Of a stretch of DNA of 10,265 bases, positions 5,355 to 10,265 are shown one piece after another. Within the stretch, counting starts at the first letter, position 1; the number at the start of each line of letters is the position of its first letter. The position numbers and the translations under genes are program-made. The notes beneath the pieces are model-generated. The model was not told the DNA's origin. It worked only from the letters and a program-made list of their open reading frames with translations, and did no database searches. This DNA comes from VRUE01 sp036525295 (lineage in GTDB: Bacteria > Actinomycetota > Thermoleophilia > Solirubrobacterales > 70-9). The stretch is taken from the NCBI GenBank assembly GCA_036525295.1, contig DATDAQ010000032.1:1-10265 (forward strand). The letters run 5' to 3'.

Positions 5355-5575
5355 GGGAGTTCCAGCTGGTCGAATTGCAGGGCGGCTGCCGTGGGGCGAA
5401 TCAAGTCGCCTTGGCATTCGAGCAGGCCGACGCCGACCAGATCGCGCACGGCGCTCTCTACGGCCTCACCGCCGATCTGGCGGGCTACTTCGGGGATAGT
5501 CAGGGACTTGGGATAGGCGTCGAGAACAAGGCCGAGAACGGCCCGTTCGACCGCCACATTAGGCTGGTCTTGCAT
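5351..5575 (-). CDS. Small winged-helix-like protein, first gene of the passenger operon
   Basis: This is a 74-residue protein from the ATG at 5573-5575. A GTG at 5582-5584 would add three residues. AAGGA (minus strand, about 5586-5590) can serve either start. The sequence has VAVERAVLGLVLDAYPKSLT, then IPEVARQIGG, EAVESAVRDLVGVGLLECQG and LIRPTAAAL. That is the helix, helix-turn-helix, wing order of a winged-helix domain, in the style of ArsR/PadR or small phage regulators. No cysteine or metal-binding motif is present. Its stop overlaps the XRE start, so the two should be made together. It may bind DNA, or act as a partner of the XRE protein. Identity beyond the fold is uncertain. Confidence 0.68.
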   Translation of the reverse strand: MQDQPNVAVERAVLGLVLDAYPKSLTIPEVARQIGGEAVESAVRDLVGVGLLECQGDLIRPTAAALQFDQLELP

Positions 5576-5599
5576 GGGAAGCACGTCCTTCCTGTGCCA

Positions 5600-5656
5600 G
5601 GCCGGGGGCGGTTCGCGCCGCGCCCCGGCCGCTTTCTTCTAGGTCGCAGAGAAAGC
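5600..5656. promoter_or_regulatory. Two adjacent hairpins upstream of the passenger operon
   Basis: GGCCGGGG (5600-5607) pairs with CCCCGGCC (5623-5630), and GCTTTCT (5631-5637) pairs with AGAAAGC (5650-5656). On the plus strand the first stem is followed by a T-rich stretch (CTTTCTTCT), like an intrinsic terminator insulating the element from inward or outward plus-strand transcription. On the minus strand both would lie in the operon leader or promoter. They lie 23-106 bases inside the right end. Confidence 0.45.
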
Positions 5657-5678
5657 TAGGCCGCGAAACGGCCGGATT

Positions 5679-5706
5679 TCGCTTCTACAGAGAAGGGATA
5701 GACGTG
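5679..5706 (-). repeat. Right terminal inverted repeat (28 bp)
   Basis: It is an exact reverse complement of 2836-2863, ending GGGATAGACGTG at 5706. A GGCCG/CGGCC mini-stem (5659-5673) lies just inside it and has no clear counterpart at the left end. Confidence 0.92.
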
Positions 5707-5717
5707 ATGGATGTCAC
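5704..5717. promoter_or_regulatory. Right copy of the GTGA-N6-TCAC palindrome
   Basis: GTGATGGATGTCAC is identical to 2825-2838. Here the first three bases come from the transposon end and the rest from the chromosome. It lies about 105 bases upstream of the PAS gene start. Confidence 0.4.
5707..5714. repeat. Right 8-bp target-site duplication
   Basis: ATGGATGT directly follows the right terminal repeat and is identical to 2828-2835. Confidence 0.88.
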
Positions 5718-5807
5718 GTAGTCCGGGTGCCCGACAGTCGAAGGTAAACGTCTCGTTTCTGCGCACATCCGCGCGCAACCACTTCGGCTGTGCCAATCCC
5801 AACTATC

Positions 5808-5813
5808 TAAAGT
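5808..5813 (+). promoter_or_regulatory. Putative -10 box of the PAS-MBL operon
   Basis: TAAAGT lies seven bases before the GTG at 5821, fitting a leaderless transcript. A small inverted repeat, AAACG-TCT-CGTTT (5746-5758), lies upstream and might be a regulator site. No convincing -35 is visible. Confidence 0.33.
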
Positions 5814-5820
5814 GTCAACT

Positions 5821-6228
5821 GTGACGCAGAAGCCACTCGAGCTGATCCTCGCTCGCAACCTGATGTCTGCGCTCTCGACGCCGGCCTTCCTGGTCGACGA
5901 GGGCGGCGTCCTCGTCTTCTACAACGAGGCCGCCGGAATGCTGCTCGGCAAGCGCTTCGAGGAGCTGGGGACGGTCGGGCCGGACGAGTGGGGATCGCTC
6001 TTCGGGCCCTTCGACGAGAGTGGCGAGCCAATTCCCTACGACGAGCTGCCCCTGGTGGTCGCGGTCCGCAACGGCAGGCCCGCACACGCCGACTTCGAGA
6101 TCAGCTCCGTCGACGGCACCCGCCACCGGGTCGAGGCCTCGGCCTTTCCGATCCTTACCGCACACGGCTCGCGAGGCGCGATAGCGGTGTTCTGGCCCGC
6201 CGGGTCGAGCAACGGAGCGGGGCGCTGA
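5821..6228 (+). CDS. PAS-domain protein (stand-alone sensor)
   Basis: The protein is 135 residues from the GTG at 5821. A GTG at 5812 would add three. It is essentially one PAS domain: LSTPAFLVDEGGVLVFYNEA followed by AGMLLGKRFEELG (the first strands and helix), and a late sheet with DGTRHRVEASAFPI and GAIAVFWP. No histidine kinase, cyclase or DNA-binding domain is attached, so it must signal by interaction. It has no signal peptide and is probably cytoplasmic. Its stop is one base before the start of the metallo-beta-lactamase-fold gene, so the two are very likely one operon and may act together. The ligand or redox cofactor cannot be told from sequence. The transposon lies directly upstream and has separated the gene from its former upstream DNA. 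Confidence 0.82.
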   Translation: MTQKPLELILARNLMSALSTPAFLVDEGGVLVFYNEAAGMLLGKRFEELGTVGPDEWGSLFGPFDESGEPIPYDELPLVVAVRNGRPAHADFEISSVDGTRHRVEASAFPILTAHGSRGAIAVFWPAGSSNGAGR

Positions 6229-6229
6229 G

Positions 6230-7111
6230 ATGAAGGTCAAGCTCTGGGGCACGCGCGGGTCGATCCCCTCCCCGGGGCCGGAGACGATCCGCTACGGAGG
6301 CAACACCTCCTGCGTCGGCGTCACCCTCTCCGACGGCTCGATGCTGGCGCTCGACGCCGGCACGGGCATCCGCAACCTCGGTCTTGCCCTCGCGGCCGAG
6401 CCGGCCCGGCTGCACATCCTGCTCACGCACCTCCACCTCGACCACATCCAGGGGCTGGTCTTCTTCGCCCCGGCCTTCCGCGCCCAGACCGAGATCGTGA
6501 TCTGGGGGCCCGCCTCACCCGAGGCCTCGCTGCGCGACCGCATCGCCCGCTACATCTCGGCCCCGCTCTCGCCGGTCGAGGTGCGGGAGCTGCCCTGCGA
6601 CGTCTCCTTCCGGCACTGCCCGGAGGCAGAGTGGGAGATCGGCCCGGCGCGGATCCGCGCCGCCTCCGTCGCCCATCGCGGGCCGACGCTCGGCTACAGG
6701 ATCGACGACGGCGATTCCTCGCTCGCCTACATCCCAGATCACGAGCCGGCGCTCGGCGCCGACATCGACGCGCTCGAGGAGGACTGGATCTCCGGCCTGG
6801 GCCTGGCTCGCAACGCCTCGCTGCTGATCCACGACGGGCAGTACACGGACGAGGAGTACCCGGACCACATCGGCTGGGGCCATTCCTCGCTCTCCCACGC
6901 GGTTTCCTTCGCCCGCCGCGCAAGCGCCGACCGCACTCTCCTCTTTCACCACGACCCGATGCACACCGACGCACAGCTCGACGCCCTGGGCCTCGCCGCC
7001 CGGGAGCGCTGGATGCAGGCCGGCGGGGCCGAAGACGGCATGGAACTTGCCTCCGAGGGCACCGAGTACGAGCTGCCCGCGAGGGCCGCCAGCGCCGCCT
7101 CTGCAACCTGA
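6230..7111 (+). CDS. MBL-fold metallohydrolase (COG1235-like phosphodiesterase)
   Basis: The 293-residue protein starts MKVKLWGTRGSIPSPGPETI with RYGGNTSCVGV, the typical opening of MBL-fold proteins near cyclic phosphodiesterases (COG1235/PhnP group). LALDAGTGIRNLG and the metal motif THLHLDHIQG (H67, H69, D71, H72) follow, then AHRGPTLGYRI, YIPDHEP and LFHHDPMHTD, supplying later metal ligands. An active two-metal hydrolase of a phosphodiester bond is likely, but the substrate is unknown. A cyclic nucleotide or a small nucleic acid are both possible. It starts one base after the PAS gene stop. The weak GGAG about 12 bases upstream suggests translational coupling. The C-terminal tail is an Ala-rich low-complexity end. 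Confidence 0.87.
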   Translation: MKVKLWGTRGSIPSPGPETIRYGGNTSCVGVTLSDGSMLALDAGTGIRNLGLALAAEPARLHILLTHLHLDHIQGLVFFAPAFRAQTEIVIWGPASPEASLRDRIARYISAPLSPVEVRELPCDVSFRHCPEAEWEIGPARIRAASVAHRGPTLGYRIDDGDSSLAYIPDHEPALGADIDALEEDWISGLGLARNASLLIHDGQYTDEEYPDHIGWGHSSLSHAVSFARRASADRTLLFHHDPMHTDAQLDALGLAARERWMQAGGAEDGMELASEGTEYELPARAASAASAT

Positions 7112-7144
7112 GTGTCAGAAAACAGCTGGTTTGCGGTACCGCGC

Positions 7145-7150
7145 TACCCT
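7145..7150 (+). promoter_or_regulatory. Putative -10 box of the HD hydrolase gene
   Basis: TACCCT, in CTACCCTGCG, lies eight bases before the ATG at 7159, suggesting a near-leaderless transcript. The string closely matches the box before the thiolase. A 10-base palindrome, GCGGTACCGC (7133-7142), lies just upstream. Confidence 0.38.
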
Positions 7151-7158
7151 GCGACGCG

Positions 7159-7773
7159 ATGTCGTCGACTCCGGGAATCGACGCGGCGGTCGAGAGATCC
7201 GACCTGGTCAGGGACGCGCTGGAGCTCGCGCGGCAGGCCCACGCGGGCCAGCTTCGCCGTGGCAGCGACGGCCGCCCCTACATCGAGCATCCGGTCGCCG
7301 TCGCCGAGCTCCTGCTCGAGCACCGCTACCGCGACGAGGTGGTGGCCGCCGCGCTGCTGCACGACGTGGTCGAGAAGAGCGAGACCGGCGCCGTGGAGGT
7401 GCGGGAGCGCTTCGGCGACACGGTGGGAGACCTGGTCGAGGCGCTGACCGAAGACGAGACCATCCCCGCCTACGAGGAGCGAAAGGATGAGCATCGCTGG
7501 CGCGTGGCCAAGACCGGCCCGGAGGCGCTGGCGATCTTCGCCACCGACAAACTGACCAACGTGATGATGCTGCGCGAGGCATACGCGCTGATCGACGAGA
7601 GCGTCAGCGAAGAACTCGCGGTCTCGCTCGACCTGAAGATCTACGTCTGGGAGGCCGACCTCGAAATGCTCTTCGACGAGGCGCCCGACATGGAGTTCAC
7701 GGATCAGCTCGCCGACGAGATGGTCGGCCTCTGGGGCGATCGCTTCAGGGCCGTTCGCTCTTCGACAGACTGA
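7159..7773 (+). CDS. HD-domain hydrolase, SpoT/MESH1-like
   Basis: This 204-residue protein resembles the ppGpp hydrolase domain of Rel/SpoT and small alarmone hydrolases. It has AHAGQLRRGSDGRPYIEHPV (H44), AALLHDVVEK (H68-D69) and IFATDKLTNV (D130), giving the H...HD...D metal set. There is no synthetase or TGS/ACT domain, so it is a stand-alone hydrolase. In Rel hydrolases the HD is followed by a conserved E-D pair. Here E72 is kept but the next residue is K73, so alarmone hydrolysis is not assured. The ATG at 7159 was chosen because TACCCT lies eight bases upstream; the frame is open much further upstream, but only across the MBL gene. Its 3' end overlaps the convergent DUF6328 gene by 29 bases. 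Confidence 0.85.
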   Translation: MSSTPGIDAAVERSDLVRDALELARQAHAGQLRRGSDGRPYIEHPVAVAELLLEHRYRDEVVAAALLHDVVEKSETGAVEVRERFGDTVGDLVEALTEDETIPAYEERKDEHRWRVAKTGPEALAIFATDKLTNVMMLREAYALIDESVSEELAVSLDLKIYVWEADLEMLFDEAPDMEFTDQLADEMVGLWGDRFRAVRSSTD

Positions 7774-8149
7774 CCCGGCGGGCCAGCGGCAGCGCGTACC
7801 AGAAGGTCGCGAACGTCAGCAGCGTCGCGGCGCTGGTGACGATGGTCGCGGCACCGCCGAACAACACGTCGGTGATCAGCATGATCGCCCCGGTCATCGC
7901 CAGCGCCAGGCAACCGAGACCGGCGATCGCAAGCTTGTTGGCGAGAAAGATCAGGTCGTCCTTCTGCTGCATGCGGAAGGTCATCCTGTGGTAAGCGGAT
8001 GGAGAGATGAGGAGGACGGCCGAGATGGCGGTGAGGAGCAGGGTGGCGAAATAGACCCCCTCCTGAAAGGGTGTGATTTTCGTGAAGTTCTGCTGAAAGG
8101 GCACCGCGAGGAGGAAGGCAAACAGCACCTGGACGCCGGGCAGCGCCAC
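7745..8149 (-). CDS. DUF6328-family membrane protein (start codon apparently lost)
   Basis: The visible product has four hydrophobic helices: VQVLFAFLLAV, YFATLLLTAISAVLLI, LAIAGLGCLALAMTGAIMLI and IVTSAATLLTFATFWYALPL. SAYHRMTFRMQQKDDLI forms a conserved loop between the second and third. This matches DUF6328 inner-membrane proteins of actinobacteria, whose function is unknown. The first usable start is the GTG at 8147-8149. Family-like sequence (ERLDRNLSELLQELR) continues in frame upstream to about 8236 with no ATG, GTG or TTG, so the intact protein should be about 30 residues longer. The gene may be damaged, use a rare start, or carry a sequencing error. It ends inside the HD gene. Confidence 0.72.
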   Translation of the reverse strand: MALPGVQVLFAFLLAVPFQQNFTKITPFQEGVYFATLLLTAISAVLLISPSAYHRMTFRMQQKDDLIFLANKLAIAGLGCLALAMTGAIMLITDVLFGGAATIVTSAATLLTFATFWYALPLARRVSLSKSERP

Positions 8150-8245
8150 ACGCAGCTCCTGGAGGAGCTCGCTGAGGTTGCGGTCGAGCCGTTCGCTCTC
8201 GCTCTCCTCCCTATCCGACTGGCGATCGGCGATCTCTTCACCATA
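8150..8245 (-). other. In-frame 5' coding extension of the DUF6328 gene without a start codon
   Basis: Read on the minus strand in the DUF6328 frame, this segment encodes YGEEIADRQSDREESESERL and then DRNLSELLQELR. At 8240-8245 it reads TAT GGT GAA GAG. One extra G in the GG run at 8241-8242 would give ATG GGT GAA GAG and restore a normal start. The ATG present at 8242-8244 is out of frame by one. Confidence 0.6.
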
Positions 8246-8281
8246 GAGAAATGGCGCCGCCGCGCACGCTCGTCAGGCGCA

Positions 8282-8287
8282 TAGGAT
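8282..8287 (+). promoter_or_regulatory. Putative -10 box of the phosphorylase-deaminase operon
   Basis: TAGGAT lies exactly six bases before the ATG at 8294 and there is no Shine-Dalgarno sequence, the clearest leaderless arrangement in the window. It faces away from the damaged start of the DUF6328 gene. Confidence 0.45.
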
Positions 8288-8293
8288 CGGCGC

Positions 8294-8971
8294 ATGGGAC
8301 GGCTGGCGGTGATCCTGGGCAGCAACGGCCTCGGGCCGAAGGGCGAGGACGTCGCCGCGGCAGCGGCCGGACACGGCGCGCAGGTGCTCCAGCGACACGA
8401 CAGCAGCGGCGCCTACACCGTCCCCCACCGCATCGACCACACCGCGAACATGCTCGCCCTCGCGGAGCAGGGCTGCGACCGGGTGCTGGCGGTCGGCTCG
8501 GTCGGCTCGCTGCACACCGAGCTGGCGGTCGGGAGCTTCACCTGCCCGGATGACTTCATCGCGCTCCAGCTGGGCCTCAGCGCGCTCTCCGACGTACGTG
8601 CCCACCGGCCGCCCGGCTTCGATCGCGAGTGGCGCCGGCGGGTGCTCTCGGCCTGGCGCGAGGCCGACGCCCCCCAGCTGCGCGACGGCGGCGTCTACTG
8701 GCAGGCGATAGGCCCGCGCTTCGAGACGCCGGCGGAGATCCGGCTGATGGCGGCGCACGCCGACCTGGTCGGGATGACGATCGCCTCGGAGTGCGTCGTC
8801 GCCGGTGAGCTCGGGCTCGCCTACGCGGCGGTCTGCGTCGTCGACAACCTCGCCAACGGCGTCGGTCCCGGGGAGCTCAGCGTCGAGGAGATGGAACGCC
8901 ATCGCAGCGCGAACGTCTCCCGGCTGCGCGACGCGATCGACGCGGTGCTGCCCCGGCTGGTCGATGGCTGA
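8294..8971 (+). CDS. MTAP-family purine nucleoside phosphorylase, possible methylthioinosine phosphorylase
   Basis: The enzyme uses phosphate to split a purine nucleoside. The 225-residue protein has the trimeric PNP/MTAP layout: LAVILGSNGLG at the start, VGSVGSLHTELAVGSFTCPD, QAIGPRFETPAEIR (137-150) and GMTIASECVVAGELGL (160-175, with M161 and E166). In the purine-recognition segment VCVVDNLANG, N185 stands where 6-oxopurine enzymes carry Asn, whereas MTAPs for 6-aminopurines have Asp in TDYD. Placing N185 there favours inosine-type substrates such as methylthioinosine, but D184 next to it leaves doubt. The protein is shorter than typical family members of about 245-290 residues. Its stop overlaps the deaminase gene start by eight bases, so the pair is co-translated. 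Confidence 0.82.
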   Translation: MGRLAVILGSNGLGPKGEDVAAAAAGHGAQVLQRHDSSGAYTVPHRIDHTANMLALAEQGCDRVLAVGSVGSLHTELAVGSFTCPDDFIALQLGLSALSDVRAHRPPGFDREWRRRVLSAWREADAPQLRDGGVYWQAIGPRFETPAEIRLMAAHADLVGMTIASECVVAGELGLAYAAVCVVDNLANGVGPGELSVEEMERHRSANVSRLRDAIDAVLPRLVDG

Positions 8972-10220
8972 GGCGCCGCCGCTTGCCGTAACCGGGGCCG
9001 TTCTCGACGGCGCCGTCGTCGGACTGCGCTGCGAGGGCGGGACGGTCGTCGCGCTCGCCCCCGGGGACGCGCGCGAGCCCGGAGACGAGACGATCGACGC
9101 GGCCGGCGCGCCGCTCGTCGCGCCGCTCGTGAACGGCCACACCCACTCCGCGATGACGCTCTTCCGCGGCTACGGCGGCGAGCTGCCGCTGATGCGCTGG
9201 CTGCGCGAGGTGGTCTGGCCGGTGGAGGCGAAGCTGGAGCCCGAGGACGTCTACTGGGGCGCCCGCCTCGCCTGCCTGGAGATGATCCGAACCGGGACCG
9301 TCAGCTTCTGGGACATGTACTGGCATCCCGGCGCCACCGCCCGCGCGGTCGAGGACTCCGGGCTGCGGGCGACGATCGGCGGCCCGCTCTTCGACGCCGA
9401 TGGCGACACCGCGGTCATGCGGAGGACCGCCCTGGGCAATCTCGAAGAGCTGGCCGGGTTCGGGCCACGCATCGGGAGCTCCCTCGCCCCGCACGCGATC
9501 TACACCGTCAGCGAGGAACTGCTGCGCTGGACCGCCGAGACGGCGGCCGAGCACGGGGTCGCCGTCCAGATCCACCTCTCCGAGACCGAGGCCGAGGTGA
9601 CCGAGTGCGTCGAGCGGCACGGAGTACGGCCAGCCGCCTACCTCGACCGCCTGGGGATGCTCGGCGAGCGCACGGTCCTCGCCCACGGCGTCTGGCTCGA
9701 CCGAGAGGAGCTGGAGCTGATCGCCGCACGCGGCTGCACGGTCGTGACCAACCCGGTCGCCAACATGAAGCTCGCGGTCGGCGGGGTGTTCCCCTATCCG
9801 GCGGCGCGCGAAGCCGGGGTCGCGGTCGGCCTCGGCACCGACGGCCCGGGCTCCAACGACTCGCTCGACCTCCTCGCCGACCTCAAGCTCTTCGCCCTGG
9901 CCCAGCGCCACGCCGCCGGCGACCCGACCGTCCTGCCCGCGGAGGAGGCCTGGCGCATCGCCACCGGCGCTGCGGCCCCGGCGCTCGGCATCGGTGGGCT
10001 CCGCGTCGGGGAGCGGGCGGACTTCCTCCTGCTGCAAACGAGCTCGCCGGAGCTCAGCCTGGGCGACCTGCACTCCGACCTCGTCTACGCGGCGAGCGGC
10101 TCGATCGTCGACACCACCGTGGTCGCCGGCAGGGTGCTGATGCGCGGTGGCGAGGTGCCGGGCAGCAAGGAGATCGTCGCCCGAGCGGTGGAGCGGTCTA
10201 CGCGGCTCGGGATCGGTTGA
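8964..10220 (+). CDS. mtaD: Amidohydrolase, 5'-methylthioadenosine/S-adenosylhomocysteine deaminase family
   Basis: This 418-residue metal-dependent deaminase would convert MTA or SAH to the inosine form, releasing ammonia. Motifs in order are NGHTHSAMTLFRGYGGELPL (HxH metal site), TGTVSFWDMYW, HLSETEAEV, LAHGVWLD and GTDGPGSNDSLDLLADLK (the metal-binding Asp and substrate loop). LRVGERADFLLL marks the C-terminal beta domain. All fit cytosolic MtaD/SAH deaminases and their usual length. The ATG at 8964 was chosen because it overlaps the phosphorylase stop by eight bases and gives the family N-terminus (LAVTGAVLDG). Other nucleoside or chlorinated-ring deaminases of the same superfamily remain possible, but the phosphorylase partner supports purine salvage. 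Confidence 0.85.
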   Translation: MAEAPPLAVTGAVLDGAVVGLRCEGGTVVALAPGDAREPGDETIDAAGAPLVAPLVNGHTHSAMTLFRGYGGELPLMRWLREVVWPVEAKLEPEDVYWGARLACLEMIRTGTVSFWDMYWHPGATARAVEDSGLRATIGGPLFDADGDTAVMRRTALGNLEELAGFGPRIGSSLAPHAIYTVSEELLRWTAETAAEHGVAVQIHLSETEAEVTECVERHGVRPAAYLDRLGMLGERTVLAHGVWLDREELELIAARGCTVVTNPVANMKLAVGGVFPYPAAREAGVAVGLGTDGPGSNDSLDLLADLKLFALAQRHAAGDPTVLPAEEAWRIATGAAAPALGIGGLRVGERADFLLLQTSSPELSLGDLHSDLVYAASGSIVDTTVVAGRVLMRGGEVPGSKEIVARAVERSTRLGIG

Positions 10221-10221
10221 C

Positions 10222-10260
10222 GCCCCGGAGGGGCCAGCGAAACCCGCGTGGGCGGCTGGC
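10222..10260 (+). terminator. Hairpins after the deaminase gene, possible terminator
   Basis: GCCCC-GGA-GGGGC (10222-10234) lies directly after the stop codon. It is followed by GCCAGC (10233-10238) pairing with GCTGGC (10255-10260), which encloses a smaller CCC/GGG stem. No T-run is visible before the window ends. Confidence 0.4.
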
Positions 10261-10265
10261 GCGCG

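Larger units (their letters stand above)
2836..5706. mobile_element. Complete IS1595-family transposon with passenger genes
   Basis: The element is 2,871 bp, bounded by perfect 28-bp terminal inverted repeats and an 8-bp duplication. It holds six or seven genes: the 260-aa passenger protein (-), the transposase (+), a coupled HTH gene (+), and the wHTH/XRE/small-protein operon (-). A simple IS1595-family element is roughly 0.7-1.1 kb, so this one is far larger. IS1595-family members with passenger genes are known. Intact ends and an intact transposase suggest fairly recent insertion. Its genes look less GC-rich and more varied in codon third positions than those of the flanking chromosome, consistent with transfer. 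Confidence 0.9.

Noticed and set aside
6631..7158. Extension of the HD hydrolase frame upstream across the MBL gene
   Set aside because: The upstream part is Arg/Pro-rich shadow sequence. HD-family homology and a TACCCT box support the ATG at 7159.
8805..8963. Extension of the deaminase frame upstream into the phosphorylase gene
   Set aside because: The upstream part is a shadow of the phosphorylase. The ATG at 8964 gives the family N-terminus and length.

Overview
The window is high-GC chromosomal DNA with actinobacterial gene style. It has acyl-CoA and lipid enzymes, a DUF5679 mini-protein, a DUF6328 membrane protein, and several genes whose start codon sits 6-8 bases behind a TANNNT box, as in leaderless transcripts. 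The gene set and promoter style fit Thermoleophilia (Solirubrobacterales-like). That placement is an inference from family resemblance, not from a marker gene.

Layout. Bases 1-35 (-) hold the first codons of a gene leaving the window, probably an NAD/FAD-binding enzyme. Bases 36-154 form a nested inverted-repeat block behind the acetyl-CoA acyltransferase gene (155-1312, -). A membrane-anchored coiled-coil protein (1381-1821, +) diverges from the thiolase. Next come a 47-residue zinc-ribbon-like protein (1943-2086, +) and a convergent PlsC-type acyltransferase (2083-2706, -) whose stop codon interlocks with the mini-gene's stop.

Mobile element. Bases 2836-5706 (2,871 bp) are a complete IS1595-family transposon. 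It has perfect 28-bp terminal inverted repeats and an 8-bp target duplication, ATGGATGT. It carries much more than a transposase: an uncharacterised 260-aa passenger protein (-), the transposase (+) with a translationally coupled small helix-turn-helix gene (+), and a convergent three-gene operon (-) encoding a winged-helix-like protein, an XRE regulator and a 51-aa protein. It landed in the divergent intergenic region between the plsC-like gene and the PAS gene, inside a GTGA-N6-TCAC palindrome resembling a Crp/Fnr-type operator. Because the element ends in CAC/GTG, that palindrome is now intact at both junctions. This element is the most unusual thing in the window.

Right side. A PAS-domain protein (5821-6228, +) and a metallo-beta-lactamase-fold phosphodiesterase-like protein (6230-7111, +) form a tight pair. 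A SpoT-like HD hydrolase follows (7159-7773, +). It overlaps tail-to-tail with a DUF6328 membrane gene (-) that seems to have lost its start codon through a one-base change. The window ends with an overlapping pair, an MTAP/MTI-phosphorylase-family enzyme (8294-8971, +) and an MTA/SAH deaminase-family amidohydrolase (8964-10220, +). Together these could run MTA -> methylthioinosine -> hypoxanthine + methylthioribose-1-phosphate. No tRNA, rRNA or CRISPR array was seen. No gene-free stretch exceeds 300 bases.
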